A program made the translations under genes and the position numbers. 64,000 nt of DNA from the NCBI RefSeq assembly GCF_001442625.1, contig NZ_LMZQ01000002.1, positions 124,001-188,000 of the forward strand, read 5' to 3'. Below, piece by piece: positions 1 to 7,943 of this stretch; the stretch's first letter is position 1; each line of letters begins with the position of its first letter. The notes beneath the pieces are model-generated. The model was not told where the DNA came from, did no database searches, and saw only the letters and a list, made by a program, of their open reading frames with translations. Source of the stretch: Pedobacter ginsenosidimutans. Its GTDB lineage: Bacteria > Bacteroidota > Bacteroidia > Sphingobacteriales > Sphingobacteriaceae.

Positions 1-394
1 TAACGAAAAAGCCATTTCCGTTCATCTTATCGTAAAAGGGATCGACAATAATCGAAATGAAATCGGCGTTGCCAATATTATCCCTCGACACCAACTCGTG
101 CGAAACACTGTCTGGGTGATCGTACATCCGGGCATAAACATAAATCGCAACGTCATCGTAAAGCACCTTCATTTCAGTGCGCCGATCATGAGTTTCGATC
201 TTTCCCGGATTTGGCCTGATCTGAATAAAATCAGTAGCAATTGGAACATTATTCCAACACTCATCATCTAAAATACCGTCTATTTTGGGGCTTTGCAGCG
301 TTCTTTTTGCTTCCAGTTGGCGCTGTTTCGAAATATCCTGGGCTTGGGAAAAAGCACAAATAAATATAAAAAAAAGGAGGATGCAGCGTTTCAT
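1..394 (-). CDS. DUF5916-like secreted protein, 3'-truncated by the window edge
   Basis: The reading frame starts at the ATG read from 394 downward and stays open to position 1, giving about 131 residues. It opens with a signal peptide (MKRCILLFFIFICAFSQAQ) and continues with PKIDGILDDECWNN, the opening of a CBM9-like carbohydrate-binding fold as found at the N-terminus of DUF5916 outer-membrane-associated proteins of Bacteroidota. These proteins usually have an N-terminal CBM9-like domain and a C-terminal beta-barrel-like region; the latter would lie outside the window. The start is supported by the signal peptide. The family assignment rests only on the N-terminal domain, and the biochemical role is unknown. 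Confidence 0.7.
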   Translation of the reverse strand, partial: MKRCILLFFIFICAFSQAQDISKQRQLEAKRTLQSPKIDGILDDECWNNVPIATDFIQIRPNPGKIETHDRRTEMKVLYDDVAIYVYARMYDHPDSVSHELVSRDNIGNADFISIIVDPFYDKMNGNGFFV

Positions 395-489
395 TCGTTT
401 AGGTTAGTTAGGTATAAGACCCTGCCTTGAACAAAATGTTGCACCAAAAGAGAATTTAATATTCATCTTCCTAAAGTTTTGACTTTGAG

Positions 490-524
490 TTGCTAAGATT
501 TACAAGCAAAATTTGATACATTTG
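490..524 (+). promoter_or_regulatory. Possible promoter of ffh
   Basis: TACATTTG at 517-524 matches the Bacteroidota -7 consensus TAnnTTTG. A TTG lies at 490-492, but the 24-base gap is longer than the usual 19-21, so only the -7 box is well supported. It would put the transcript start about 55 bases before the ffh ATG. Confidence 0.35.
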
Positions 525-585
525 CCTTTTATTAAAAACAAGTAGCTTTCTGCCTTTCGGCATGAAGCTTTTAGCTTAAAAAAAG

Positions 586-1923
586 ATGTTTGATAATTTA
601 CAGGACAAGCTAGACAGAGCATTTAAAGTACTAAAAGGACAAGGCAGCATTACGGAAATCAACGTGGCAGAAACCATGAAAGAGATCCGTAAAGCATTAT
701 TAGATGCCGATGTTAACTATAAAACAGCAAAAGCATTTACCGATGATGTGAGGCAAAAAGCTTTGGGGCAAAATGTGCTTACCGCGGTTTCTCCAGGTCA
801 ATTGCTTACCAAAATAATGAACGACGAACTTGCAGCCTTAATGGGTGGCGAAGTTACAGAGTTAGATACTAAAGCAAATCCTACCATTATCTTAATTGCT
901 GGTTTAAACGGTGCGGGTAAAACTACTTTTGCAGGGAAACTGGCTTTGCATTTAAAAGGCAAAGGAAAAAAACCTTTATTGGTTGCAGGCGATATGTACC
1001 GCCCGGCGGCTGTAGATCAATTGGAGGTTTTAGGAACCTCGGTTGGTGTTTCAGTTTACGCTAACCGTGCATCAAACGATCCTGTTGGCATTGCTTTAGA
1101 AGGTATTGCACACGGTAAACAAAATGGAAATAACGTAATCATTATAGATACTGCAGGTCGTTTAGCGATCGACGAATCTTTAATGAATGAAATATCTGAA
1201 GTTAAGGCCAAAACTCAGCCGCACGAGATTTTATTCGTGGTAGATTCGATGACCGGTCAGGATGCGGTAAATACAGCCAAAGTATTTAATGACAGGCTTG
1301 ATTTTACAGGCGTTGTTTTAACCAAATTAGATGGCGATACCCGCGGTGGTGCAGCGCTTTCAATTAAATCGGTAGTAAACAAGCCAATTAAATTTATCGG
1401 TACCGGCGAGAAAATGGAAGCCCTTGATGTTTTCTATCCAGACCGTATGGCATCGCGTATTTTGGGCATGGGTGATGTGGTTTCGCTTGTAGAACGGGCA
1501 CAGATGCAGTTCGATGAGAAAGAGGCAGCAGAACTTCAGAAAAAAATCCGCAAGAATAAATTCGATTTCAACGATTTCTACAACCAGATTCAGCAGATCA
1601 AGAAAATGGGTAACATGAAAGATTTGATGGGTATGATACCAGGTGTAGGCAAAATGATGAAGAATGTAGATATTCAGGACGATGCCTTTAAATCAATTGA
1701 AGCGATTATCAACTCAATGACTCCTTTTGAAAAAGAAAACCCGGATAGTATCCAGCAAAGCCGCCGTTTACGTATTGCAAAAGGCTCGGGCAGCAAGGTA
1801 GAAGAAGTTACCAAGCTGATTAAGCAGTTTGAAGATATGCGTAAAATGATGAAACAGTTTTCTAACCCGGCAGCCGCGGCAGCAATGATGAAAGGCATGC
1901 CTAAGATGCCATTTGGCAGATAG
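586..1923 (+). CDS. ffh: Signal recognition particle GTPase Ffh (SRP54)
   Basis: Binds signal sequences of nascent membrane proteins and, with SRP RNA and FtsY, delivers ribosomes to the Sec translocon. The 445-residue length is normal. An N-terminal four-helix region (about 1-85) precedes the GTPase domain: P-loop GLNGAGKTT from residue 106, DTAGRL from residue 188 and TKLDGDTRGG from residue 246. The methionine-rich M domain fills the C-terminus (KKMGNMKDLMGMIPGVGKMM onward, ending in a Met/Ala-rich tail). The ATG directly begins the conserved MFDNLQDKLD. It is transcribed alone and is followed by terminator-like hairpins. No SRP RNA gene was recognised nearby. Confidence 0.98.
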   Translation: MFDNLQDKLDRAFKVLKGQGSITEINVAETMKEIRKALLDADVNYKTAKAFTDDVRQKALGQNVLTAVSPGQLLTKIMNDELAALMGGEVTELDTKANPTIILIAGLNGAGKTTFAGKLALHLKGKGKKPLLVAGDMYRPAAVDQLEVLGTSVGVSVYANRASNDPVGIALEGIAHGKQNGNNVIIIDTAGRLAIDESLMNEISEVKAKTQPHEILFVVDSMTGQDAVNTAKVFNDRLDFTGVVLTKLDGDTRGGAALSIKSVVNKPIKFIGTGEKMEALDVFYPDRMASRILGMGDVVSLVERAQMQFDEKEAAELQKKIRKNKFDFNDFYNQIQQIKKMGNMKDLMGMIPGVGKMMKNVDIQDDAFKSIEAIINSMTPFEKENPDSIQQSRRLRIAKGSGSKVEEVTKLIKQFEDMRKMMKQFSNPAAAAAMMKGMPKMPFGR

Positions 1924-1971
1924 TAGAGAGGTTTGAGGCAGAAGGTTTAGGGCGTAAGGTTATTGTAGTCA

Positions 1972-2131
1972 CGTCATGCTGTCCCGAACCTTCCGGATCA
2001 GCATCTTTAAATAATACAAATCCCGATCAGTAATGGTCGGGATTTTTGTTTTATAGGTTTTGGAAATGGGGGTTCAGCATTCCATACGGGGGTTCAGCCC
2101 TGCTTTCCCTGTCCCGACATAAAGTCGGGAT
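1972..2131. repeat. Palindromic intergenic repeats, one of them a likely ffh terminator
   Basis: The stretch after ffh holds a GTCATGCTG-type dispersed repeat (about 1972-2010), then a hairpin at 2019-2046 (AATCCCGA arm, TCGGGATT arm, then TTTTTGTTTT) that looks like an intrinsic terminator. A second hairpin follows, TCCCGAC-ATAAA-GTCGGGA, at 2112-2130. No gene is seen here. The repeats belong to the family found in several other gaps of the window. Confidence 0.6.
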
Positions 2132-2171
2132 CGTCCAATCAGGTTTATTTAACAAAGACAGTTTAATCAAC

Positions 2172-2615
2172 CTAATTCAAACCAAAACTGATACTGAGAT
2201 TTCCCTTTGAACGCACTTTTCTGGATTTTAAAGTTGCTGGAATCCACATTTCAGAAGTTCTCAGTAACCGCAATGCTTCTTCATCACACTTAAAATTTAA
2301 ACCCAGTGTAACTACTGCATCTGTTATTCTACCATCCTTTTCAATTACAAATGACAAATACACCTTTCCAATAGCCCTATCCTTTTTAGGCATTTCAGCA
2401 TATCTTGAATTAGTTAAAAGATATCTTCTCCATGCGGTTTCTGCACCAGGAAAGTGAGCAAGCGCGTCTACTTCAGTTGAGGAGTAAACATGCTTTTCCT
2501 TTGCTTTTTTCAGATCTATTTTAATGGTGTCACCCCTCCCTTGTGAATAAAGTTGTTGACTCGAAATCAGAAAATATATAATTGATAAAATTTTCAGCAT
2601 TGTTAGTATTTTCAT
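2172..2615 (-). CDS. Secreted TonB C-terminal-domain protein
   Basis: A 147-residue protein with an N-terminal hydrophobic signal segment (residues about 5-25, ending near SQGRG) and a C-terminal TonB-like fold at about 75-147. The fold is recognisable from GKVYLSFVIEKDGRITDAVV, followed by a Cys, EALRLLRTSEMWIPA and a final beta strand. In Bacteroidota such single-domain proteins are common and often annotated as energy transducer TonB. This one lacks the proline-rich linker and any plasma-membrane partner beside it, so a true energy-transducing role is doubtful. It is divergent from the YifB gene and appears to be transcribed alone. Confidence 0.7.
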   Translation of the reverse strand: MKILTMLKILSIIYFLISSQQLYSQGRGDTIKIDLKKAKEKHVYSSTEVDALAHFPGAETAWRRYLLTNSRYAEMPKKDRAIGKVYLSFVIEKDGRITDAVVTLGLNFKCDEEALRLLRTSEMWIPATLKSRKVRSKGNLSISFGLN

Positions 2616-2704
2616 AGTTAACTAAAATTAAAGATTATTAATTATATTAGCTTATAATATTCATCCCGAATAATTTACATCCGAATTTATTTTAATTAAA
2701 ATCA

Positions 2705-4243
2705 ATGCTTGTAAAAACATACGGGAGTGCTGTTTATGGCGTAAATGCACTAACCATAACAATCGAAGTGAATATTAGCGCGGGTACAAAATACTATATG
2801 GTAGGCCTGCCAGATAATGCGGTAAAAGAAAGTCTTCAACGTGTGGCCAGTGCCATTAATATTTCGGGGTTCCGTATGCCGAAGCAGAAAATTGTAGTCA
2901 ATTTAGCGCCTGCAGATATCAAAAAAGAAGGTTCATCCTATGACCTTCCAATAGCCATCGGTATTTTAGCAGCATCTGGGCAAATCCCTGGTGATGAACT
3001 GGACGACTATTTCATCATGGGTGAACTCTCTTTAGACGGGACCATTCAACCCATTAAAGGCGCCTTACCAATCGCAATCCAAGCACAGCAAGATGGTTTT
3101 AAAGGTTTCATCTTACCGAAACAAAATGTTCGCGAGGCTGGCATTGTAAACGATTTAATTGCCTATGGCGTAGAAAACCTGGCTCAGGTAATTGCTTTCT
3201 TTAATAAGAGTGAAACATTGGAACAGGTTAAAATCAATACGAAAGAAGAATTCTTAAAAAACATAAATAATTACGAGCATGATTTTGCCGATGTTAAAGG
3301 CCAGGAAAATATTAAAAGAGCATTGGAAATTGCAGCCGCAGGTGGTCACAATGTTATTTTAATCGGTCCGCCAGGGGCAGGCAAAACTATGTTAGCCAAG
3401 CGCCTGCCAACTATATTACCCCCATTAAATTTAAACGAAGCTTTAGAAACCACTAAAATCCATTCCGTTGCCGGAAAACTTTCTGCTGCCGATGCTTTAA
3501 TGACGATCCGTCCGTACCGCTCCCCACACCATACCATTAGTGATGTTGCCTTAGTGGGCGGGGGAATGAACCCACAGCCTGGAGAAATATCGCTGGCACA
3601 TAACGGCGTTTTGTTTTTAGATGAGCTGCCTGAGTTTAAACGTACTGTTTTAGAGGTAATGCGCCAACCTTTAGAAGACCGTAAAGTGGCCATAGCAAGG
3701 GCAAGGTTTTCGGTAGAATATCCTGCCAGCTTTATGCTGGTGGCCTCGATGAATCCCTGCCCATGTGGTTTTTACAACCATCCGGAGAAAGATTGTGTTT
3801 GTGCGCCAGGTGTTGTTCAAAAGTACCTGAGTAAAATATCCGGACCGCTTCTGGACAGGATTGATCTTCATGTAGAAGTAACGCCGGTTAATTTTACAGA
3901 ACTAGCCTCCAAAGCCGATACAGAAAGAAGCAACCTCATTAGGGAACGTGTAATTAAAGCCCGGGAAATTCAGGACAAACGTTTTCTTGATAAAGAAGAA
4001 CTGCACTGCAACGCCCAAATGAGCCCGAAAATGGTGCGTAAAGTATGTCAGATCAGCGAAGCAGGTACTAATTTATTAAAAACCGCAATGGAAAAGCTAG
4101 GATTATCGGCCCGTGCTTACGATAGGATTTTAAAAGTGGCCCGAACCATTGCCGATTTGGCCGGAAGTGAAAATGTAGAACTCGAGCATTTAGCCGAATC
4201 GATTAATTATAGGAGTTTGGATAGGGAAGGTTGGGCAGGATAA
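2705..4243 (+). CDS. YifB family Mg chelatase-like AAA ATPase (ComM-like)
   Basis: The 512 residues match the YifB/ComM architecture: an N-terminal Lon-like S16 fold (about 1-170), a central AAA domain of the Mg-chelatase type with Walker A GPPGAGKT at residues 221-228 and the Walker B-like VLFLDELPEF, and a C-terminal Mg-chelatase segment (SARAYDRILKVARTIADLAG). A Cys-rich insert (NPCPCGFYNHPEKDCVCAPG) is typical of the family. ComM is a hexameric helicase that extends branch migration during natural transformation; whether this bacterium is transformable cannot be told from here. It stands alone between genes of other function. Confidence 0.93.
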   Translation: MLVKTYGSAVYGVNALTITIEVNISAGTKYYMVGLPDNAVKESLQRVASAINISGFRMPKQKIVVNLAPADIKKEGSSYDLPIAIGILAASGQIPGDELDDYFIMGELSLDGTIQPIKGALPIAIQAQQDGFKGFILPKQNVREAGIVNDLIAYGVENLAQVIAFFNKSETLEQVKINTKEEFLKNINNYEHDFADVKGQENIKRALEIAAAGGHNVILIGPPGAGKTMLAKRLPTILPPLNLNEALETTKIHSVAGKLSAADALMTIRPYRSPHHTISDVALVGGGMNPQPGEISLAHNGVLFLDELPEFKRTVLEVMRQPLEDRKVAIARARFSVEYPASFMLVASMNPCPCGFYNHPEKDCVCAPGVVQKYLSKISGPLLDRIDLHVEVTPVNFTELASKADTERSNLIRERVIKAREIQDKRFLDKEELHCNAQMSPKMVRKVCQISEAGTNLLKTAMEKLGLSARAYDRILKVARTIADLAGSENVELEHLAESINYRSLDREGWAG

Positions 4244-4337
4244 AAAGATTTGAAGAAAATCAATTTTTAAATACATGTAATAATCCGTTTTGCCTTTAAC
4301 TATCTTTAAGAGCTAAATAATTACTACCATTTAATCC

Positions 4338-4994
4338 ATGAAGACTAAAAAAATCATAAAATTGTTAATCTATGCCTCCTTATTGGGCATTATTGTAGTG
4401 TTGGGTATAAATTTGTTGGTAAAATCTCAAACTGATCAGGTAATTTTTTCAAAAGAAAAAGACACACCAGGAACCAAAGTGGCCATTATTTTCGGAGCAG
4501 GCATTAACAATAATAAACCTAGCAAATACTTAAAAGATAGGCTCGATGCTGGCATCGAACTTTATAAAAACAATAAAATTGATAAAATTCTGTTATCTGG
4601 CGATAACGGTAGCGATGAGCATGATGAGTTAACGGTGATGAAACTTTACTGTTATCAGCACGGTGTTGATACCAATAAGATTTATCTTGATTATGCCGGC
4701 TTTGATAGCTACTCTACCTTATATAGATCTAAATATATATTTAATATTGATACAGCCATTCTGGTTTCACAAAAATATCATTTAAACCGGTGTATTAATA
4801 TCGGGAATAAATTGGGCGTTAAATCATATGGCTTTGCTGCCGATAAAGGAACTTATCAGGGTTATAAATATGCTTCTTTTAGAGAATATTTTGCCGTTGT
4901 AAAATCTACAATCGACTTAATGATTGGTAGAAAGCCTCATTTTTTAGGCGAAGCAGTAGACATTAACGGACCTTCAAATTATACCAAAGAATAA
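4338..4994 (+). CDS. SanA/YdcF-like DUF218 membrane protein
   Basis: 218 residues with one N-terminal membrane helix (about 7-28) and a DUF218 domain. Visible landmarks are VAIIFGAGI, a charged loop with LLSGDNGSDEHDE, the D-Y-A-G-F-D-S-Y-S-T segment and AILVSQKYHLNR. SanA of enterobacteria affects envelope barrier function, and DUF218 proteins such as ElyC act in cell-envelope homeostasis. The catalytic activity of the family is not settled. The ATG directly precedes the basic MKTKKIIK, which fits an N-in membrane anchor. No clear operon partner is seen. Confidence 0.85.
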   Translation: MKTKKIIKLLIYASLLGIIVVLGINLLVKSQTDQVIFSKEKDTPGTKVAIIFGAGINNNKPSKYLKDRLDAGIELYKNNKIDKILLSGDNGSDEHDELTVMKLYCYQHGVDTNKIYLDYAGFDSYSTLYRSKYIFNIDTAILVSQKYHLNRCINIGNKLGVKSYGFAADKGTYQGYKYASFREYFAVVKSTIDLMIGRKPHFLGEAVDINGPSNYTKE

Positions 4995-5337
4995 CGTGAA
5001 GTATATCTCTTTTTGATTACTTTGAGTGGAAAAAGGTACCTCTATTCTGTCAATGTTGGATTGTATCAATTGCAAAACTAAGTAAGTTCTTTTAAACTGA
5101 ACAGTTTTAGGTACTTTAATAATCGGTGCAGTTAAAAAATCGATCATCTGAAACAGCCTTCACAAAAAGAACGAATTAAATTAAGAACTAACTACAATAC
5201 AACAACTTACCAGACGAACATTACGAACTTCCTTTCAGCACAAAATCTGCCTTTATAGGCTAATTTATTCATTTGGCATAGTCATTGTCATAGCTCTGTT
5301 ACATTTATTACCTATTTAAATAAAAAAAGTGAAAGAG
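4995..5337. other. Intergenic stretch with no recognised gene
   Basis: About 340 AT-rich bases separate the SanA-like gene from the small lipoprotein gene. A 57-codon frame on the minus strand (5147 down to 4974) runs into the end of the SanA gene, has no recognisable family and no sensible context, and is taken as chance. No tRNA, hairpin terminator or clear repeat was seen. Confidence 0.5.
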
Positions 5338-5709
5338 ATGAAAAAGACAGTTCAAATTTTCAGCATGCTTTTAATAGCATTAACCGTAATGGTATCATGT
5401 AAAAAAGATACCGATCCTGCAGATAGGGATTTCTTCGTGGGTACTTATTCTGGAACCATTACTTATAACGATGGCTCAAAAGACATTAGTGATGATGACG
5501 GCAAGGTAAGGGTAGTTAAAACCGGCGATACCTATAACTTTATTTTTGGTACGGGTATCCCTGATATTACAGGCGTAAAATTCCAGGGTTCGGGTGATAC
5601 TTATACCAGTATTGGCAATGGATTAACTGGTATAAGCGTTAACGCAAGTACATTAAAAATCTTGGTAACCAATTCGAAAGGTACCTGGACAGCAAATTGT
5701 ACCCGATAA
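5338..5709 (+). CDS. Small lipoprotein of unknown function
   Basis: The ATG at 5338 gives 123 residues. An in-frame GTG nine bases upstream is possible but adds nothing. The N-terminus MKKTVQIFSMLLIALTVMVSC is a lipoprotein signal, with the Cys at residue 21 followed by KKDTDPADRD. The mature part (about 100 residues) is rich in Gly, Thr and Asp and looks like a small beta fold (FFVGTYSGTITYNDGS at its start). No family is assigned with confidence. A perfect palindromic terminator follows at once, so the gene is probably monocistronic. Confidence 0.7.
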   Translation: MKKTVQIFSMLLIALTVMVSCKKDTDPADRDFFVGTYSGTITYNDGSKDISDDDGKVRVVKTGDTYNFIFGTGIPDITGVKFQGSGDTYTSIGNGLTGISVNASTLKILVTNSKGTWTANCTR

Positions 5710-5718
5710 TTCTTAATA

Positions 5719-5750
5719 AAAATAAAAGCGCCAATTGGCGCTTTTATTTT
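5719..5750. terminator. Palindromic terminator after the lipoprotein gene
   Basis: A perfect 32-base palindrome with the GC core AAAAGCGCCAATTGGCGCTTTT. It begins 9 bases after the stop codon and ends in a T-rich tract. Confidence 0.85.
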
Positions 5751-5783
5751 ATACCTATAATTCAGATTAGCTAAATTTATAGC

Positions 5784-6353
5784 ATGAGTTTTGAATTAAA
5801 AGCACACCTCGAAGAAATCATCCCGCTTACCGATCAAGAATTTGAACCTATAATTGCCCATTTCAGGCTTAAAAAGCTCAAAAAACACCAATATTTGATC
5901 CAGGAAGATGAACCTGTAAAAAATATCTATTTCGTAATTAAAGGGCTTTTAAAAGCCACTTTCACCGATGCCAACGGCAAGGAATACATTATACAGTTTG
6001 CCATGGAAAACTGGTGGATCTCTGATTTCAGGGCTTTTTACAGCAAGGTAAATTCAATTACTAACATCAGCTGTTTAGAAGATGTAGAATTATTGGCCAT
6101 TACTAAAGAGAACTTAGACAAAGTATGCGCTGAACACCATAAAATGGAGCATTTCTTCAGAGTGAAAAATAGCTTTGGTTACATTGCCTTACAACAACGG
6201 ATTTTATCCCTGCTTAGCACAAGTCCTAGAGAACGCTTTGAGCAATTATCGCAACAATATCCACAACTTACACAAAGGGTTTCTAAAACTATTATTGCAG
6301 CATACTTAGGCATTTCAAGGGAAACGTTAAGCAGGCTTACCGCAAAAGTGTGA
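5784..6353 (+). CDS. Crp/Fnr family transcriptional regulator
   Basis: 189 residues. The N-terminal cyclic-nucleotide-binding-like beta barrel (about 15-120) is seen in the pattern FRLKKLKKHQYLIQEDEPVKNIYFVIKGLLK. The C-terminal winged helix carries the recognition helix YLGISRETLSRL at the very end. This is the short Crp/Fnr form common in Bacteroidota. The effector is unknown: no Cys cluster of the Fnr [4Fe-4S] type is visible. The DJ-1/PfpI gene follows 85 bases downstream on the same strand and is a natural candidate target, though it has its own promoter-like sequence. Confidence 0.9.
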   Translation: MSFELKAHLEEIIPLTDQEFEPIIAHFRLKKLKKHQYLIQEDEPVKNIYFVIKGLLKATFTDANGKEYIIQFAMENWWISDFRAFYSKVNSITNISCLEDVELLAITKENLDKVCAEHHKMEHFFRVKNSFGYIALQQRILSLLSTSPRERFEQLSQQYPQLTQRVSKTIIAAYLGISRETLSRLTAKV

Positions 6354-6385
6354 TTTAGCGCACACCAAATATGTGACGCTAATCC

Positions 6386-6416
6386 TTTGCCATTGAGAAA
6401 TAGCGCCATAATTTTG
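6386..6416 (+). promoter_or_regulatory. Bacteroidota-type promoter of the PfpI gene
   Basis: TTTG at 6386-6389 and TAATTTTG at 6409-6416 are separated by 19 bases, matching the -33/-7 consensus TTTG-N19-TAnnTTTG. The predicted start lies about 15 bases before the ATG at 6439. Confidence 0.55.
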
Positions 6417-6438
6417 TTTTATAAATACATAAAAAGAT

Positions 6439-7116
6439 ATGAACAAGAAAGTTTTATTCGTGCTTACTAGCCACGACGAATTGGGAAATACAGGTTTAAA
6501 AACAGGTTTTTGGTCAGAAGAGCTAGCTGCTCCCTATTATGCCTTAAGCGATAAGGGCATAGAAATTACATTGGCATCGCCAAAAGGTGGCCGACCACCC
6601 ATTGACCCTAAAAGCGAAGACCCGACATTTCAGACCGATACCACGCGGAGAATGGATAAGGATGCTGTTCTATTGGATAAATTAAAAAACACCATTAAAT
6701 TGGAAGATGTAAAAATAAGTGATTACGATGCGGTTTTTTATCCTGGTGGCCACGGACCACTTTGGGATTTAGCAGAAAGCACAACCTCGCAACAACTCAT
6801 AACCGAATTTTATAACGCCAATAAGCCAGTTGCTTTCGTTTGTCATGCGCCAGGGGTACTTAAAGATGTAAAAGTGAATGGCGAATACCTGGTGAAAGAC
6901 AAAAATGTAACCGGATTTACCAATACGGAAGAAGAGGCCGTACAATTAACAAAAGTAGTGCCTTTCCTGGTTGAGGATATGTTGGTAAAAAACGGCGGGC
7001 ATTACAGCAAAATCGATGATTGGAATCCCTATGCTGTGGTTGACGGCTTATTGATAACCGGACAAAATCCGGCCTCATCGGAAAAAGTTGCTGAAGAGTT
7101 GCTGAAACTGATTTAA
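6439..7116 (+). CDS. DJ-1/PfpI (type 1 glutamine amidotransferase-like) protein
   Basis: 225 residues of the DJ-1/PfpI superfamily. TGFWSEELAAPYYAL near residues 22-36 contains the conserved Glu. YPGGHGPLWDLA leads to the nucleophile elbow VCHAPG, whose Cys is the probable catalytic residue, and the Hsp31/glyoxalase III-type subfamily is the closest visual match. Such proteins act on methylglyoxal or glycated targets or as stress chaperones. The exact substrate here is not known. It lies downstream of a Crp/Fnr gene and ends at a strong hairpin shared with the convergent gene. Confidence 0.9.
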   Translation: MNKKVLFVLTSHDELGNTGLKTGFWSEELAAPYYALSDKGIEITLASPKGGRPPIDPKSEDPTFQTDTTRRMDKDAVLLDKLKNTIKLEDVKISDYDAVFYPGGHGPLWDLAESTTSQQLITEFYNANKPVAFVCHAPGVLKDVKVNGEYLVKDKNVTGFTNTEEEAVQLTKVVPFLVEDMLVKNGGHYSKIDDWNPYAVVDGLLITGQNPASSEKVAEELLKLI

Positions 7117-7122
7117 TTATTT

Positions 7123-7155
7123 TTTATACAGGTTGATATTGTCAACCTGTATAAA
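7123..7155. terminator. Bidirectional terminator between convergent genes
   Basis: Perfect 14-base inverted repeat, TTTATACAGGTTGA (7123-7136) and its complement (7142-7155) around a 5-base loop. It lies between the stop codons of the PfpI gene and the convergent small acidic-protein gene and has T or A runs on both sides. Confidence 0.8.
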
Positions 7156-7168
7156 TATTGCAGGCAAG

Positions 7169-7429
7169 CTATAATTCTTCGTCCTCATCATCTTCTTCAG
7201 GCACATACTTTTCAATCGCCTGCCCAATTGCATTCACTTCCTCGTCTTCCTCAAAAATTGGAAGTTCGGTTTTGTAATCCATTTTTAACCAGATAGATGA
7301 AGTATCCTTTTGAATCTGAATGTATTCTTTTCCATCTTTAAAGATGGTATATGAATCATTTCCTTCAGGGAAAACTGAATAATTAATTGGTCCGATTTCT
7401 ATATCAAAAGGTTCTTGCATAACTGACAT
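7169..7429 (-). CDS. Small acidic protein of unknown function
   Basis: 86 residues with no signal peptide or membrane helix. The centre reads like a short beta sheet (YSVFPEGNDSYTIFKDGKEYIQIQKD) and the C-terminus is very acidic, ending EEDDEDEEL. I recognise no characterised family. Coding is supported by codon pattern and by a shared terminator with the neighbouring gene. It is divergent from the gene at 7515. Confidence 0.65.
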   Translation of the reverse strand: MSVMQEPFDIEIGPINYSVFPEGNDSYTIFKDGKEYIQIQKDTSSIWLKMDYKTELPIFEEDEEVNAIGQAIEKYVPEEDDEDEEL

Positions 7430-7514
7430 TTTCTTACAAAGATAAAAATCTTTTCGTTGAGCATAAGCTAGCCTGTAAATAAGACTTTATTATCTTTATC
7501 TATAATTTTAAACC

Positions 7515-7865
7515 ATGGATTTTTCAAAAGCAGACAACAAAGTTGCCCGAAAATTATTCGAGGTCGCTTTACAACGGGAACTAAAAAAAGAAATGCAGGT
7601 ATTTTCCGAAATTTTAGATCAATGGAAAAACCAACAGCCTGAAGATAATAGAGACGATTATTATAAAATTTTTACCGCTGTAACAGATTTCGACAAACAC
7701 ATCGCCAGAAGATACGATGGCATGAGAAATTCTTGGTTTTTTGATACCATCATCGCTATGCTTTTAGACAAAACAATCACACATGCTAATTTAGAAGGTT
7801 TTTCTGAGGAAGCAAAAAGTGAGATCTTAAGGATTCTTAAATTTAGAGAAAAAGACTATAATTAA
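7515..7865 (+). CDS. Conserved-looking helical protein of unknown function
   Basis: 116 residues, predicted mostly helical, charged, cytosolic (no signal or membrane segment). Recognisable stretches include EVALQRELKKEMQVFSEILDQW and HIARRYDGMRNSWFFDTII. I cannot name a family. It is followed 78 bases later by the beta-CASP nuclease gene on the same strand and may be cotranscribed with it. Confidence 0.65.
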   Translation: MDFSKADNKVARKLFEVALQRELKKEMQVFSEILDQWKNQQPEDNRDDYYKIFTAVTDFDKHIARRYDGMRNSWFFDTIIAMLLDKTITHANLEGFSEEAKSEILRILKFREKDYN

Positions 7866-7943
7866 AATATTACGCCCTATTGTTTAAAAATCCCTTCAAT
7901 TATATTACTTTACGGCTAAAGAACTTACGCGATAGATAAGAAG

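Noticed and set aside
4974..5147. 57-codon frame on the minus strand downstream of the SanA-like gene
   Set aside because: It overlaps the end of a sound gene, has no recognisable family and no supporting context.
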